From: Monocercomonoides exilis | Taxonomy: Eukaryota > Preaxostyla > Oxymonadida > Polymastigidae | Direction: 5' to 3' | Assembly: GCA_001643675.2 (NCBI GenBank) | Contig: LSRY02000027.1 | Coordinates: 315,001 to 379,000 of the forward strand | DNA: 64,000 bases | Shown here: positions 19,819 through 30,912 of the stretch, piece after piece | How positions within the stretch are numbered: the stretch's first letter is position 1 | How the letters are laid out: each line of letters starts with the position of its first letter | Made by a program: the position numbers and the translations under genes | The notes under the pieces: generated by a model | Database searches by the model: none | What the model was told of the DNA's origin: nothing | The model's input: only the letters and a program-made list of their open reading frames with translations

Positions 19819-22485
19819 TCACTCTTCTTTTTCTGGATTTAATGACAATTCTGTAAACTCTTGCAAATATCCTTTGCATTCGAATACTTCATTCCAAATG
19901 TGTAATATACCTTCAACAGCATCTGAAACGCGATCCAGATCATACTTTTCATTAGTCATCAGGTTGATTTTACCTTTATATTTTGGAGCAAGCCCAATTC
20001 TATTCATTGCATCCACAAACCTGGCAATAATCCTAAAATCTTCATTAGGCTGCAATAGATAAGACAAATCAAATTGCTTCTTTTCAACTTTTCGCTCGCT
20101 CAAAGATCTTTGAGATAGTTCCTCAAATTGTCTGCTCTCAAATGAACATTGCGTACATGGTGTTACGGATGATGATGGCGATGTAGAAGAAGAAGTTGAA
20201 TGAGAAGGATTAGGAGGAAGGCAAGGAGGAAGAAGAAGAGGAGGAGGAAGACGAAGTGGAGGAACAGTAGGATGATGATGATGAAGAAAAGGTTTAGGAG
20301 GAGGAGGAGGAGGAGGAGGAGGAAGAGAAGAAGGAGAAGGAGAAGGAGAAGAAGGAGAAGGAGAAGAAGGAGTAGGAGAAGAAGGAGAAGAAGCAGAAGC
20401 AGAAGCAGAATCATCTGCAACATAACAGAAAGAAGAAGAAGAAGAAGAATAAAAAGGAGGAATGGATCGTGAAGTATCTTCTCCAGTTTCTTTTTCCACT
20501 TCATTGATGTATTTCTCTGGAACAAATATTCTCGCAAAGTTGTATAACTTCATCATCAGATCCAAATTTTCATTCCATTCATTTTCGCATTCCTCGCAAA
20601 ATTCGAAACATTTATTTAACTTTGATGATCTGCTTATCCAAATTTCTTCCATATTTTTCAACTCTTCACACATTTTCTCCTTCTTACCTTTTTCTTTCTC
20701 CTTTTTGTGTTTTTCATCATCCATTTTTTTGTTTCCTCTCAATTTGCAACATAGTTCATCGTAATGTGAGTCTGCTTTTTTTTCTATTTCCTTTTTTTCT
20801 TTTTCAATTTGATTTTTCATGAGTTGAAATTCCAGAATCTTCTGAGAATTTGATGGAATATCACGCATAGGCGCATACAGTTCAATTTTTCCTTTGCATT
20901 CACTTGTCTCATTTGCAAACATCATGGGTACACCCAATCCGGCCATAACATAAACTATATTTCCCAAATGCCTGAATGTGTTGGGCGCTCTGAATGTTCC
21001 TTGCAGCTTTCCTCCTTCGATACATAGCTTTTCTGCGCGTGTGTGTTTGTTTCCAGAAGTAAACTTAACAGTTGTATTCGGAACATTGATTGGTTTATGA
21101 ATAATATATTCATTTGAAGAATAATTTTCGTGCACGTCAAACTTTACAGTTTCGTATTTCACTCGTTCATCTTTGTCAAGCTTATTTATATTTTTCTGAC
21201 ACCTTTGAATTTCTTCGTCACATCTTTTGGCAGCATTTCTTTCATTTTTAACAATACTCATTAACATGTTGATAGGTTGGAAATTCATTTTCCCTAAAGC
21301 TTCATCAATTTGTTGCACTTGTGTGGAAACATCCGAATACAATTTGCTATTCTCATTCGTAAGTACTTTGCAAGCATCTACAACATCTTTCAAATAGTTT
21401 GGAATTCGTTGTCTTCCTCTCATTGCTAATGCCAGCCAATAAAACTTATTCGCCATTGTTGTGATTGAATCGATAAACCTGTCATAATATTTCGAGAAAA
21501 ATTCAAGATTCACGTCGCAAGGATCTCGATAATTATTCGAATCCTCAATCTTTTGAGTAAGTTGTTCAACGGAGCAAGCTAATGTTGGATCATAATGAAG
21601 CATTCTGCCTTCAGCAATTGCCTTGTCCCACAGATAAATGATTTGCATTTCATTCAAACCGATTCTTGCTTCTTCCAATTCCGTTCCTGTTGCATTTTGA
21701 GCTTTGTCCAAAAGTGTTTCCATTATTTGTTTAGGTGTCATACTTGTTGAAACCTCAGAAAACCGATCGGCAATTTTTTCTATTGTGGCATTTTTGAGTT
21801 TTTCAATATTCTCATTCAAAAGATCTTGGGCTTCTTTTATTATTTCTTCTGCATCTGCCCTTCCATCATACGAACCAGATTCCTTTTTCGCTTGCAAACG
21901 ATCTTTCATTATAATTATCCTTTTCTCTTTGCATTTATTGGCAAGAAACAGAACTGGCATGTTCTTGTTTCTGCATTTCTTGTTTAACACTCCCATGTCG
22001 TTATGCGCATTTGTCAAGTTTTGGTAATTGGCAAATTCTGTGAGATAAACAACCATCACCTTTTTTGCATATCTCTGATAAAACTGCAAGATCAACGAAC
22101 TGACAACATCTTCAATGACGTTTAATTCTTTTCCATAAAACCCACGTGTGTCTAGCAAGGAAAGTTTTCCATTAAGTTTGTAGGCTTTTGGAATCTTGGT
22201 TTCAGAACATACTCCTTTTCCCATTGAGGCTGCTTTCTCCAAACTTGTTCTTGCAACAAGATCTCCTTTGTCATCTTCTTCCATTACCATTCCTCTGAGT
22301 CTATTTATCAAGGTGCTTTTTCCAACCTGACTTCTTCCAAAGAAAAAGACCAGATTTTCAAACAATTCACATTCAGCGCATCTTTTGCTAAATTCATCCA
22401 TTATTTGTGACAAATCTTCAATCGTAAATTCAATTTTTGTATCACCTTTTCCTTCATTTTTCAATCGATCAATATGAGGTATCAT
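19819..22485 (-). CDS. P-loop GTPase-domain protein with a Ser/Pro-rich insertion
   Basis: Single open frame of 888 aa. The N-terminal GTPase domain has the P-loop GRSQVGKST (about residues 50-58), a G3 motif LLDTRGF (about 112-118) and a G4-like ANKCKEK (about 185), where the Asp of canonical NKxD is missing. The fold resembles AIG1/GIMAP and other septin-dynamin-like GTPases; I cannot place the subfamily. Residues 200-670 are helical and charged. Residues 670-790 are low-complexity Ser/Pro/His (nine consecutive Pro, then HHHH). A conserved-looking tail follows, with LAPKYKGKINLMTNEKYDL. There is no signal peptide, and a hydrophobic membrane anchor was not seen. The ATG at 22485 is the first in frame and lies 49 residues before the P-loop, a normal spacing. 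The gene ends about 90 bases before the long poly(A) run. Confidence 0.75.
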   Translation of the reverse strand: MIPHIDRLKNEGKGDTKIEFTIEDLSQIMDEFSKRCAECELFENLVFFFGRSQVGKSTLINRLRGMVMEEDDKGDLVARTSLEKAASMGKGVCSETKIPKAYKLNGKLSLLDTRGFYGKELNVIEDVVSSLILQFYQRYAKKVMVVYLTEFANYQNLTNAHNDMGVLNKKCRNKNMPVLFLANKCKEKRIIIMKDRLQAKKESGSYDGRADAEEIIKEAQDLLNENIEKLKNATIEKIADRFSEVSTSMTPKQIMETLLDKAQNATGTELEEARIGLNEMQIIYLWDKAIAEGRMLHYDPTLACSVEQLTQKIEDSNNYRDPCDVNLEFFSKYYDRFIDSITTMANKFYWLALAMRGRQRIPNYLKDVVDACKVLTNENSKLYSDVSTQVQQIDEALGKMNFQPINMLMSIVKNERNAAKRCDEEIQRCQKNINKLDKDERVKYETVKFDVHENYSSNEYIIHKPINVPNTTVKFTSGNKHTRAEKLCIEGGKLQGTFRAPNTFRHLGNIVYVMAGLGVPMMFANETSECKGKIELYAPMRDIPSNSQKILEFQLMKNQIEKEKKEIEKKADSHYDELCCKLRGNKKMDDEKHKKEKEKGKKEKMCEELKNMEEIWISRSSKLNKCFEFCEECENEWNENLDLMMKLYNFARIFVPEKYINEVEKETGEDTSRSIPPFYSSSSSSFCYVADDSASASASSPSSPTPSSPSPSSPSPSPSSLPPPPPPPPPKPFLHHHHPTVPPLRLPPPLLLPPCLPPNPSHSTSSSTSPSSSVTPCTQCSFESRQFEELSQRSLSERKVEKKQFDLSYLLQPNEDFRIIARFVDAMNRIGLAPKYKGKINLMTNEKYDLDRVSDAVEGILHIWNEVFECKGYLQEFTELSLNPEKEE

Positions 22486-23412
22486 TCAATGTTGTTAAAT
22501 ATTATGTCCACCCATAAAACTTCAATATCAAAGAAAAATAATTGGTGCTATCCCAAAAAGTGGAAAAAACAATTCATGATTTTCGTTTTCTATGAAAATC
22601 TTCATCAAAATAAAATGATAATTTGAAATTGAACTTCTTAACATGTTCAAAGCAAACCTGATTGAAACAAAGCGAGTATTTTTCATGGATTTCATTTTTA
22701 TGATCTTAATAATGAAAAAATATCAGGGAAAGAGAGAATAAAAGTTAAATTGATGTGAAGGAATGTAGGTTCATGTTAAAATGAAGCTATTTCATTGGGT
22801 TAATTTTAGTTTTTAGGGCTTGAATAAAGAAAATGGTGCAAAATTCTTTCATTTATGAAAAAAACAACAATTTGTTCCAAACTTTTTCTGAAATCATAAC
22901 GTAATATGTCATCCAAAATAATGCAAAATATAATTCAGATATTATTAAAAATTGACAATTTTGCATTATATAACGAGGAACAAAATTCATAAAGCAAAAT
23001 ATTTTATCCCAATTGTCATTAGACAGAAATATTCTAAATGGAATATAACTTGAACAGTTCTGAATGAAAATTAATGATGCACACGGTGATATCTTATTTA
23101 TCAGTGCATATGTGTTCAAGTTTCGTATTTTGTACGGTTTTTTCCTTCCTATTATAATTTGTTATAATTTAAATTTCTTTGCTCATATCATTTTTTTAAC
23201 TTCATTTTAATCTTAATTCAAATTATGAAAACTTGCAAAAAATTTTTTACTAAAAATGTGAAATGTACACACAGCCTTAATAGAAATAATAAGAAAATGG
23301 AATTTGTCAAAATACATTGAATTTTTTAATACATTTGTTTTCAAATATCTAAGAACATTAGAAACAAAAAGCAGACAAGCAAACAAAAAACATTCAAACA
23401 GTCTCACAAACT
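22486..23412. other. Intergenic spacer
   Basis: AT-rich spacer of 927 bases between two minus-strand genes. It contains a small hairpin (ATAATGCAAAAT near 22918 and its inverse ATTTTGCATTAT near 22958). One 88-codon minus frame (22853-23119) is AT-driven and unconvincing. The promoter of the GTPase gene should lie in the left part, but no element was recognised. Confidence 0.5.
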
Positions 23413-26234
23413 TCAGTATTCCCCCAAAGCTCTTCTCAGTTGTTCAGGAGTTAATGGCTTTGAGTTATAAGGAGCTTCTTCAGGCATGGTATATGTTACA
23501 AAAAAGTGATGATCTCTTGGTCCGCTTTCAATCCTTTCACCTTTTTCATCAGGATTATCACCAGAACTTCGAAAAGTCTTATCTGCAGAAGCCTGATAAG
23601 AATTGTGACGGGAATAAGTGGAAGCACGTGATGGTGAAACATCCGATACAGACACAGAACGAGAATGGCGATTGGAGCGGTTTTCGCCTCTTGTTGAATC
23701 ATGATGAATTGTTGCTGAAAACGATCGTGGGCGAGACAATGAGCGGGAATATGAATTAGAGTGATGGTAAGACGCAGAAGGCGAGCGTTGTGGAGACTCC
23801 ATCGGAGACGATGGAGGCAGAACATGCGGGCGCTGCGAGGATGGTGTGGAGGATTCAGATCTGGACGATCGCGAGGATGAGTGAGTGTAAGAACGGTGGT
23901 GGTGGTGATGAGAGTGTGGTGTGCGACTTATTTGCCTAGAGTGATGCGCATGAAATGGAGTGACCTGCTCACTTGCAGTCGAGGTATACGAAGCACTATC
24001 AACAGATCCAGAATTGCGCGAAGTGTTGCTGTCCCATTCACTTCGAGATGCACTTTCTGAATCGCCATCATAGCTGCTCCTTTGGCTTTCGGTTCCACTT
24101 TCACTGCCTTCATCTGTACCTCTGGAATTGTGACCAGGCTTCCACATCACTCCACCAGGGCATCCTTCATTGACTGTGGAAGGCGATAGGGTAATTCCGC
24201 AATAAGCACAACGCATCCTTAGCTGGGAGAGAAGAAGAAGTTGATGGTCTGCAATTTCTTTCCACTGGGTTATCTGTTGCGAGAGATCGGCAATTGTTTT
24301 TGTTGAGGTTGAAGAAGTTGGCAAAGGCATAGCAGAATGCACGGACTGACTTGAAGAAGGAACAGGTGTTGAAAATGGTGAACTGCGTTCGTACTTTGGA
24401 AATGCTGAAGAAGCCCTGCTGGGTGAGCTTCTCCCTTCGCTTTCTCTGCGCCTTTCATCTCTTCTTCGTTGAATGTGCTCCTCCAAAACCGATTCTCTTC
24501 TGGAGGAATATGTTGCACCCATTGCATCTTGAATGCCTCTAATTTCATCAGGAATGTCCGAGCCGTCAATAGAATCTGCTTCGGCAAATGCATTCCCACT
24601 TTCTATGGCTGCTTTCCGTTGGAGAAGATGCTCCACTGTTGCCTTTGTTGAAGGATAATTTCTGAAATGAATGTGTTCATATTAATTTAATATGACAAAA
24701 ATATTATTTTATATTCAACGTTAATTGATTTTCAAAATAGAGTGTCATACCGTAAAAAGAATATTTGATCAATTATAGCAGCACCAACTGGATTTGTGGT
24801 TGGCGCCTGAATAACAGGAGAAGGGACAATCATGCTTCCATATGGTGAAATTGAAGACAAAAAAGATTTTGTGCTCGTTGAAGTTGTCAAAAGCGATGGA
24901 GGAGCAATAGATTGAGATAATCCAGAAACAGTTGAAAGCGAACCTACTGACGATGTCTGAGGTGCTGTAATCGCAGATGAATTTTGGGATAAAGTGCTAA
25001 AAGATGGTTGTGTAGATAACACTCTCATCAAATTGTCGATCATTGCAAGATCATCCTAAGTTAATTGTCGAATAAAGAAATTGAAAATACGTAACGTTCA
25101 ATATCATATTTGATACATAAATTTAAAACATGAAAAAAAAGTTGAAGATAATCATTCAAAAACTTGCTAAAGGGCATACTCTGGCCATTCGAATGGAATG
25201 CTGAAGAACAGCCTGCTTTGTTCCAGTGGCATTTTTCAACCGCTGACGAATTCCTTCAAAGAAAGCGCGTGTTTCATCATCAACTTTTTGCTTTGTTGAA
25301 TGAATATCAATTAGTTTATCTTCCAGTCTCCGTTCTGTTTCTCCCAATGTCTCTCTTAATCCAGCGAGTGAAGTTGCTGCAACAGATGAAAGTTGAGTGT
25401 GTCTTTGATGATATGCATCAGTAATGCTGATGCACAAGTGACCATCTCCTACATGAGGTGCAGATAATGGAAACTGTAAGGTTGAGTTGGAAGAAATCAC
25501 AGATTGCTGAGGTGTTATTTGAGTGCTCTGAGTTACAGATGAGTAAGGAGGAGGCTGCATCTGTGTTGCAGATTTTGCGCCACAACATACAGCGCAACAT
25601 ACTTCTTCGCATGTTTGACAATAAAACTACATTTATTGTTTATTTATCAATGAAAAGGTAGACAATTGCATAATTTACTTGTCATACTTCAATTCTTTGT
25701 CCTGGATGTATCAAGCAGTTTGATTGCGTTCTATATATTACGCTTTGTTCCGGTTTAACTCTGTTTTTTTAAAAAGATTTTTTTCAAAAATTATTTAAAA
25801 CTTCAACCAACTATATACCTTTCATGCAGTAAAGTTGCCTGTATGAAATGTGCGGAAGAATTACATTGTTCGCAAAACATCATGTCACATTGAATGCAAT
25901 ACACAGTTGCTGGCTTTTCTTTGCAATGCTCACATATAAGTGAATTAACAGATGAATTTGAAGATAACTCATTAGTCTTATTGGCTGACTGCTTTGATTG
26001 CGCTTCTAATAACTCTAATCTGAAAATTTAAACAAGTAAATATATCATCAAACTTTCAGTCTTATGTGTAGTCTCTTTCTCTTTTTTTGAAGATTTTTCA
26101 ACCTTCTTTGAGCTTTTTTCTTTTGTTCCTTTTTTTCCTTTTGCTTTCTTCTCTTCTTTTTCTCCTTTCTTTCCTTTCTTTGGAGAATCTCCCTTTTTGG
26201 TCTTTTCTTTTTTCTCTTCTTTTTTAGAAGGCAT
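23413..26234 (-). CDS. Double B-box, coiled-coil (TRIM-like) protein, six exons
   Basis: Exons on the minus strand: 26234-26054, about 26005-25819, 25760-25688, 25626-25180, 25055-24751, 24661-23413. Introns 2-5 (58, 61, 124, 89 nt) are GT-AG and phase-consistent; the first is 39 or 48 nt depending on the acceptor. The product is about 813 aa. Exon 1 is Lys-rich with no RING finger. B-box 1 has CEHCKEKPATVYCIQC followed by CEQC and a His. B-box 2 runs across an intron: CLIHPGQ then YCQTCEEVCCAVC. A coiled coil follows (ETLGETERRLEDKLIDIHST). Then come a Ser/Thr/Pro linker, a possible extra zinc site CAYCGITL...CPGG...PGH, and a Ser/Arg/His-rich tail. In TRIM proteins these modules mediate oligomerisation and partner binding. 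Without a RING, E3 ligase activity is not predicted. Confidence 0.85.
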
Positions 26235-27092
26235 TTTTCACCTTTTTTAAATTGAAATATTTCTATTATAGTAATCGATCAATGAATGAGATTATTGAAT
26301 AGATCAAAGTTTCATTTTCAATTTTGATTATTTTCTTTGGTGTAGATGAATCATGCACTTCAAAAAGAAGTAATAGTGTTATACAAAGAAGACTTACTTC
26401 TTCAAAAAATAATGTTAAAATTCAAGAATCAAATGAGGCAGCACAAACTATTTCAACAATTAACGATAATCCATCGTAGAATAAAAAAAATGTTGACAAT
26501 TCCCCAATTTTCTCCATTCTCCGTGCAACATCAAAAGTCTTTAACAGATAAAACAGTCATCTATTCTTCTGTTAATTCAACAAATATTTTAAAAACTTGC
26601 AGTATTCAGCTACGTCCGATTCTTCTTTCAACAGCAGATCTTACAGCAAAGCATATATCAATGATTTATTTTTTACATCTTAACATGGTTGTATTTGCAC
26701 TTATTGCACGTATTAATTCTGCAAACGATAGAATACTAAATCTTATTCATTAACTGTCAATATTTATGATCTTTTAATAATTCTTTATTTTTTTGTTTTA
26801 TGTGAAAAAATAATATTTTAAACACGGAACTTATATTGCTTTGCATTTTACTAAAAATTTGAAATATTTTTGAATTATTAAAAAACTTAAGAATGGTTTT
26901 CTTTGATTGATAAACATATGCGATTGGCCATTTTGCCAACTAAAAAAAGAGCTCATGGTAATTTGATTTTTCTGAACAATTTATTTTGATCTGTGACCAA
27001 TTTTTAACTTTCAAGTTACTGTTGAAGTTCATATTTTTTGAAAATGAAAGATAATTTAAATTTAATGAATTTATAAATTTGAAGGTGCAATA
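26235..27092. other. Intergenic region with one uncertain short frame
   Basis: It separates the divergent upstream side of the B-box gene from the beta-helix remnant. 26340-26753 (+) holds codon-like sequence, described separately. 26760-27092 is AT-rich with no feature recognised. Confidence 0.45.
26346..26753 (+). other. Uncertain small coding block, 135 codons
   Basis: A 135-codon frame starts with an ATG directly after a GGTGTAG that resembles a splice acceptor. The overlapping frame beginning one base earlier (DESCTSKRSNSVIQRRLTSS onward, stop at about 26476) looks more protein-like in its first 44 codons. The ATG frame looks better afterwards. Possible acceptors (TTTAACAG, ACTTGCAG) lie inside. 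This could be an exon of an undetected plus-strand gene or noise in AT-rich DNA. No homology is recognised. Confidence 0.2.
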
Positions 27093-27945
27093 TTAGAATT
27101 TATGCCAAGTAAAAAAATGATAATTTGCTCTGATTAAGAGATTATTTAGGCTCTTATTTTGATTGAGATAATTTTCCTGCGGCTGATGATAATTGCAAAA
27201 GCGCTTAATTCCAATCACACTCTTCTCTATGTCTGTTCCAATGACTGAAATCTTCTTTTCTCCAATCTCAACTGTTGTTGCTTCGCTTTGATGATTTCCA
27301 TCCATCAATGTGACTGACACACTAATTTGTATTTCACACATCTCAAATCCCTTCTTCACTGTTTTACACGGAAATGTTGTATTTGTCCCACAAAGTGGAG
27401 ATGTATCATTTCCATTCACCGAAACATATATCGTCTTGTCCTTCAGCCAATCCCACTTTTCTGTGTGCTGAAATTTCCAACTCCCTGAATTCGATAAATT
27501 ATATCCATAACATACTCTCTGACCATCTGTGTTTGTTGTGTAACATTCTTTAAACGGATTTCCTGAATTTAAATAGACATTATAAGCATCAACATATTCA
27601 ACATCATGTCCATATGGAGTGGAGGTTGTTCTGCATTTGCATTCATGGAAGAACAGAAAATAACAATAAATAATATGATTTTGTGCTGTTAGCTTGTTTG
27701 GATCAAAATAAAATCCTCCTCCATATGTAGTTGCTGAACATGAGATAAACTGAATGCTCCTCATTTTGAATTGTGTGATTGGAATATTTGCACGATACAT
27801 GCCTCCACCATTTTAATTTGTAACCGAGCATGAAGTGAAAATGCAGTCAAACACACACTCGTTTTATCTATTTTTATTTTCTTTGACTTTACCTCCTGGC
27901 CATGAAACATTTAGAGTGTTAAGCTGTTAACTTCTTCTTTGATAA
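27093..27945 (-). pseudogene. Fragment of a beta-helix (Cys-module) surface protein
   Basis: The minus strand encodes GGGFYFDP, FFHECKCRTTSTPYGHDVEY, NPFKECYTTNTDGQ, a WLKDKTIYVSVNGND segment and then CGTNTTFPCKTVKKG. This is the CG-x(5)-PCKT module also repeated in the giant membrane protein at 33-45 kb, and typical of oxymonad right-handed beta-helix surface proteins as I recall them. The frame is broken upstream: TAA precedes NGGGMYR at about 27812, and TAG lies near 27865 between NVSWPGGK-type sequence and the next block. There is no signal peptide, no transmembrane helix, and the beta-helix ends after about 235 codons, whereas full members run to one thousand residues or more. It is most likely a truncated, decayed copy. 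A spliced functional gene is less likely. Confidence 0.65.
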
Positions 27946-28722
27946 CTTATTTTGTTTCCAAAGCTGTCTTCAACTGATCTAAACTCCCAATGAATCATGA
28001 TAACGAACTCCTTCCTCCTTAATTTATTCGATCGGAGATGAATTGAATGAATCATTTATAATGCGAACAGAATTAATTTTTTCTTGTTCAATTCATACCT
28101 CACCATGACATTCGAAACAATCAATTTGCAAACATCTAGAAGCACGAATTTTTAAATCACAATAATTTCCGCGGTTATTTTTCCGTGTAATGTATTATCG
28201 ATTTAAAAATTTCCATTTTCACTTTCCTTTATCATAATTTATCATTTTCATCATCTTATTCATCCTTATTCGCTTATTTTTCAAATACAAACCTTTTATC
28301 AGTGTTCATTTTATATCTCCTCCGATTAAGTATTTATTTATTAATTTTTTCTTTTTGAAAAATTATCTCAATTCCTTATTGCTTGCTAATAATAATCGCA
28401 TTTAATTGGAACAACAAAGTTATGGCAAACTGAATGATGTAAAAAATGACATTAATTTATCAATCATCCTCCCTCCTTATTATTGACCAACAAATTGAAT
28501 TTCAATTTTTTTTTGAGATAAAACCGAAAAAAGTAATGAAAAATAAAAAGAAATCCACTAAAAAATATTTTTCAAGATGTATCATTTTTGTCAAAAGTAT
28601 CTGTTCGAATTGATATGTTCATAAAATGCTTCCAATCATTTATCGAAAACAAACAATCGATCAATTGGAGTAATAAATATTTTAAGAAATTTTCTTTCAT
28701 TATTCTCTTTTTATTTGTTATA
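27946..28722. other. Intergenic spacer upstream of the PARP gene
   Basis: 777 bases of AT-rich sequence between the beta-helix remnant and the start of the PARP gene. Nothing was recognised beyond short A/T-rich palindromes (for example AATTTTTAAAT near 28148 and ATTTAAAAATT near 28200). Confidence 0.45.
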
Positions 28723-30633
28723 ATGTCACAAAAATCATGTTTTGAGGATGTGACATGTGAAGCAAGGGAAATAGATGAAGGTTTTAGATAATAATGATAA
28801 CTTTTTCAGTTCTTCATAAAATACAAAAATTTATTTTTTTATTAAGATGATCCCATTTTGATGCAAGTTCTTGCAAAGTCTCTTGAAGAATTTCATAACA
28901 AAGGAAAAAGCATGCAAGATATGGCCTCATCTTCTGAAAGTTCAAGCGATGAAGATTTAGGCATTACTCCTCCAATTACAGAATTGCCTCATTATATTAA
29001 ACTTGGAAAAGGAACTGTTGAAGTTGACTCCTTTTGTCACATGCATTCAATGACTCATGTTCTTCAAGAACCTGGGGGACCAGCTTGGAGCGCGACAGTT
29101 GCACGTGATGGCAAAAATGATGATTTTGCTTTCCATTTGATTCAATTACTGCAACATAACCAAGATTCACCATATTACTTATGGCATCGCTGGAGTGGAG
29201 ATTTTAAAATGATGCAACTTATGCTAAATGCTTCAAGCGGTTCATCTTCAAAATACAAAGATATGCTCTTAAAATTAGGATACTTATCACGATTTAATGT
29301 ATACTTAACAATGAACGAAGCGAAGCAAGCATTCCGCGAAGAATTTCTATGCACAACTGGATATGCCTTTCCCTTGAAAGTTAAAGCACTCAATGAAGAT
29401 GGAGTACTTGAGGAAGTGCAAGATCCGTCTCGACTATGGGCAGGTGCTGGAGCATCAAAGAACAAAGAGGTGAGTGATTTTATCGAAAGCATTTCCAAGC
29501 CATCACTTTTTTCTTCTCGACTTGCTGAATGTGGAATTAATTTCAGCGTTTTACCTTTGAACGAACTATCTCCATGGCATTTTTCTGCGGCTTATTCAAT
29601 TTTGCTGGATATGAAAAACGTTCTTAATAAAAAGACATTTATTGATACAACCGTTCCAAGGAATGTTACAAATACTGCGCTTCCCTTATTACCATCATCG
29701 TCTTCGGAATCAGCATCAGCATCGTCATCATCGTCTGCTTCTTCTTCATCAACACCAGGCAGTGTCGAGCAGGAAGGGAGGGCACCTGGATGGGAGCTGG
29801 CATCGCTTAAGGAGCTATGTGACGAGTACAACACGCTTCTTCCGCCTGTTCCAGGGAAAGAAATAACGCCATCAAATGCTGCCTGCCTTGTGAATGGAAA
29901 GCTCGCGAGCATCATTCCACTCTCAGGCGCGATTGACTCGTTTCGGAGGGTCAATGCACCGCCAGTGTATGGCGAGTCTCTGACTGGCGCTATTCTCCGC
30001 TCGCTGAACACGATTGTCGAGCCGCTGAACGCAGATGACCCGCGCTATGTGATGATCTCAGAGTATTACCTGAACACACGCGGGAGCGCCCATTCAACTT
30101 ACCCGATCAAGTCGATCTTTGCCATCACCCGCCCGGACGAAGACACAAGATTCAAGCCATGGGAGACGAACAGCAACCGAATGTACCTCTGGCACGGCAC
30201 AGCAACTGCGAGCATTCTGAGCATTCTCTCGTCGGGGCTGCGTTCGTCGCAGTCGTTTGCGCCGCCAGGGAACCAGCTGGCGCAAGGGCTGTTTGGCATC
30301 TTCTTTGCAGACTTGGCTGAGAAGTCGCTGCAATACTGCTGCAAGCTCGGCAAAGAGGATTTTTTGCACCTTCTTGTCTGCGAAGTGGCTCTTGGGGTCG
30401 TCGACACTTCGGGGCAGGCTTGGGGCTATGGGCCTAAGCCTGGATGCGACTCAGTCCTGGTCTCGGGCACCTCTGTCCCAGACCCAGCGGATCTCAAGAC
30501 ACTCGCACCAGGCTTGAAAATACCATTGGGCAAGGTTAAACGTTCACAAGGTAGCAGATCACATAGCGAATATGTCGTGTTCAACCCATCTCAAATAAAA
30601 ATAAAATATGTACTGAGAATAACTTACCATTAG
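28723..30633 (+). CDS. PARP-type ADP-ribosyltransferase with UIM-like helix and WGR-like domain
   Basis: Two exons, 28723-28780 and 28847-30633, joined by a 66-nt GT-AG intron in phase 1, give 614 aa. The ATG at 28723 opens MSQKSCFEDV; the splice creates a Gly/Asp codon leading into DDPILMQVLAKSLEEF, which resembles a ubiquitin-interacting motif. A WGR-like domain follows (FAFHLIQLL...LWHRWSGDF), then a PARP regulatory-like helix region (SVLPLNELS...AAYSILLDM), a Ser-rich linker and the catalytic domain. That domain has LWHGT (NAD-binding His), GIFFADLAEKSLQYC and a C-terminal SEYVVFNPSQIK with the catalytic Glu. The usual triad Tyr of GIYFAD is Phe here. PARPs transfer ADP-ribose from NAD to proteins, usually in the nucleus after DNA damage. 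GC content rises sharply in the catalytic part. The aminotransferase gene follows on the same strand about 280 bases on. Confidence 0.9.
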
Positions 30634-30912
30634 CAAAATTTTTTATCCGTTTAAATTTATATTCTTTTTATTTATATCGCTTTACCTTTTTGATATTTTT
30701 GTGATTTTTTGAAAATTTTTTATGTGTTGAAAATAATAAAAAATATGCTTGGGAATCAAATAGCTTCAATTTATAATTTCAATAATAAAAAATACTTTAA
30801 TGAAAGAAAGCGATGAACTGAATAGTGTTATTCTTAATGAGTGAGAATTTGTTATTCGTTGCAAATAAATTGACCCTTTACAAAAATAGTTGATTTGAAA
30901 TTCTTGTATTTC

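Noticed and set aside
22853-23119. 88-codon minus frame
   Set aside because: AT-rich intergenic, contains a hairpin, no homology recognised.
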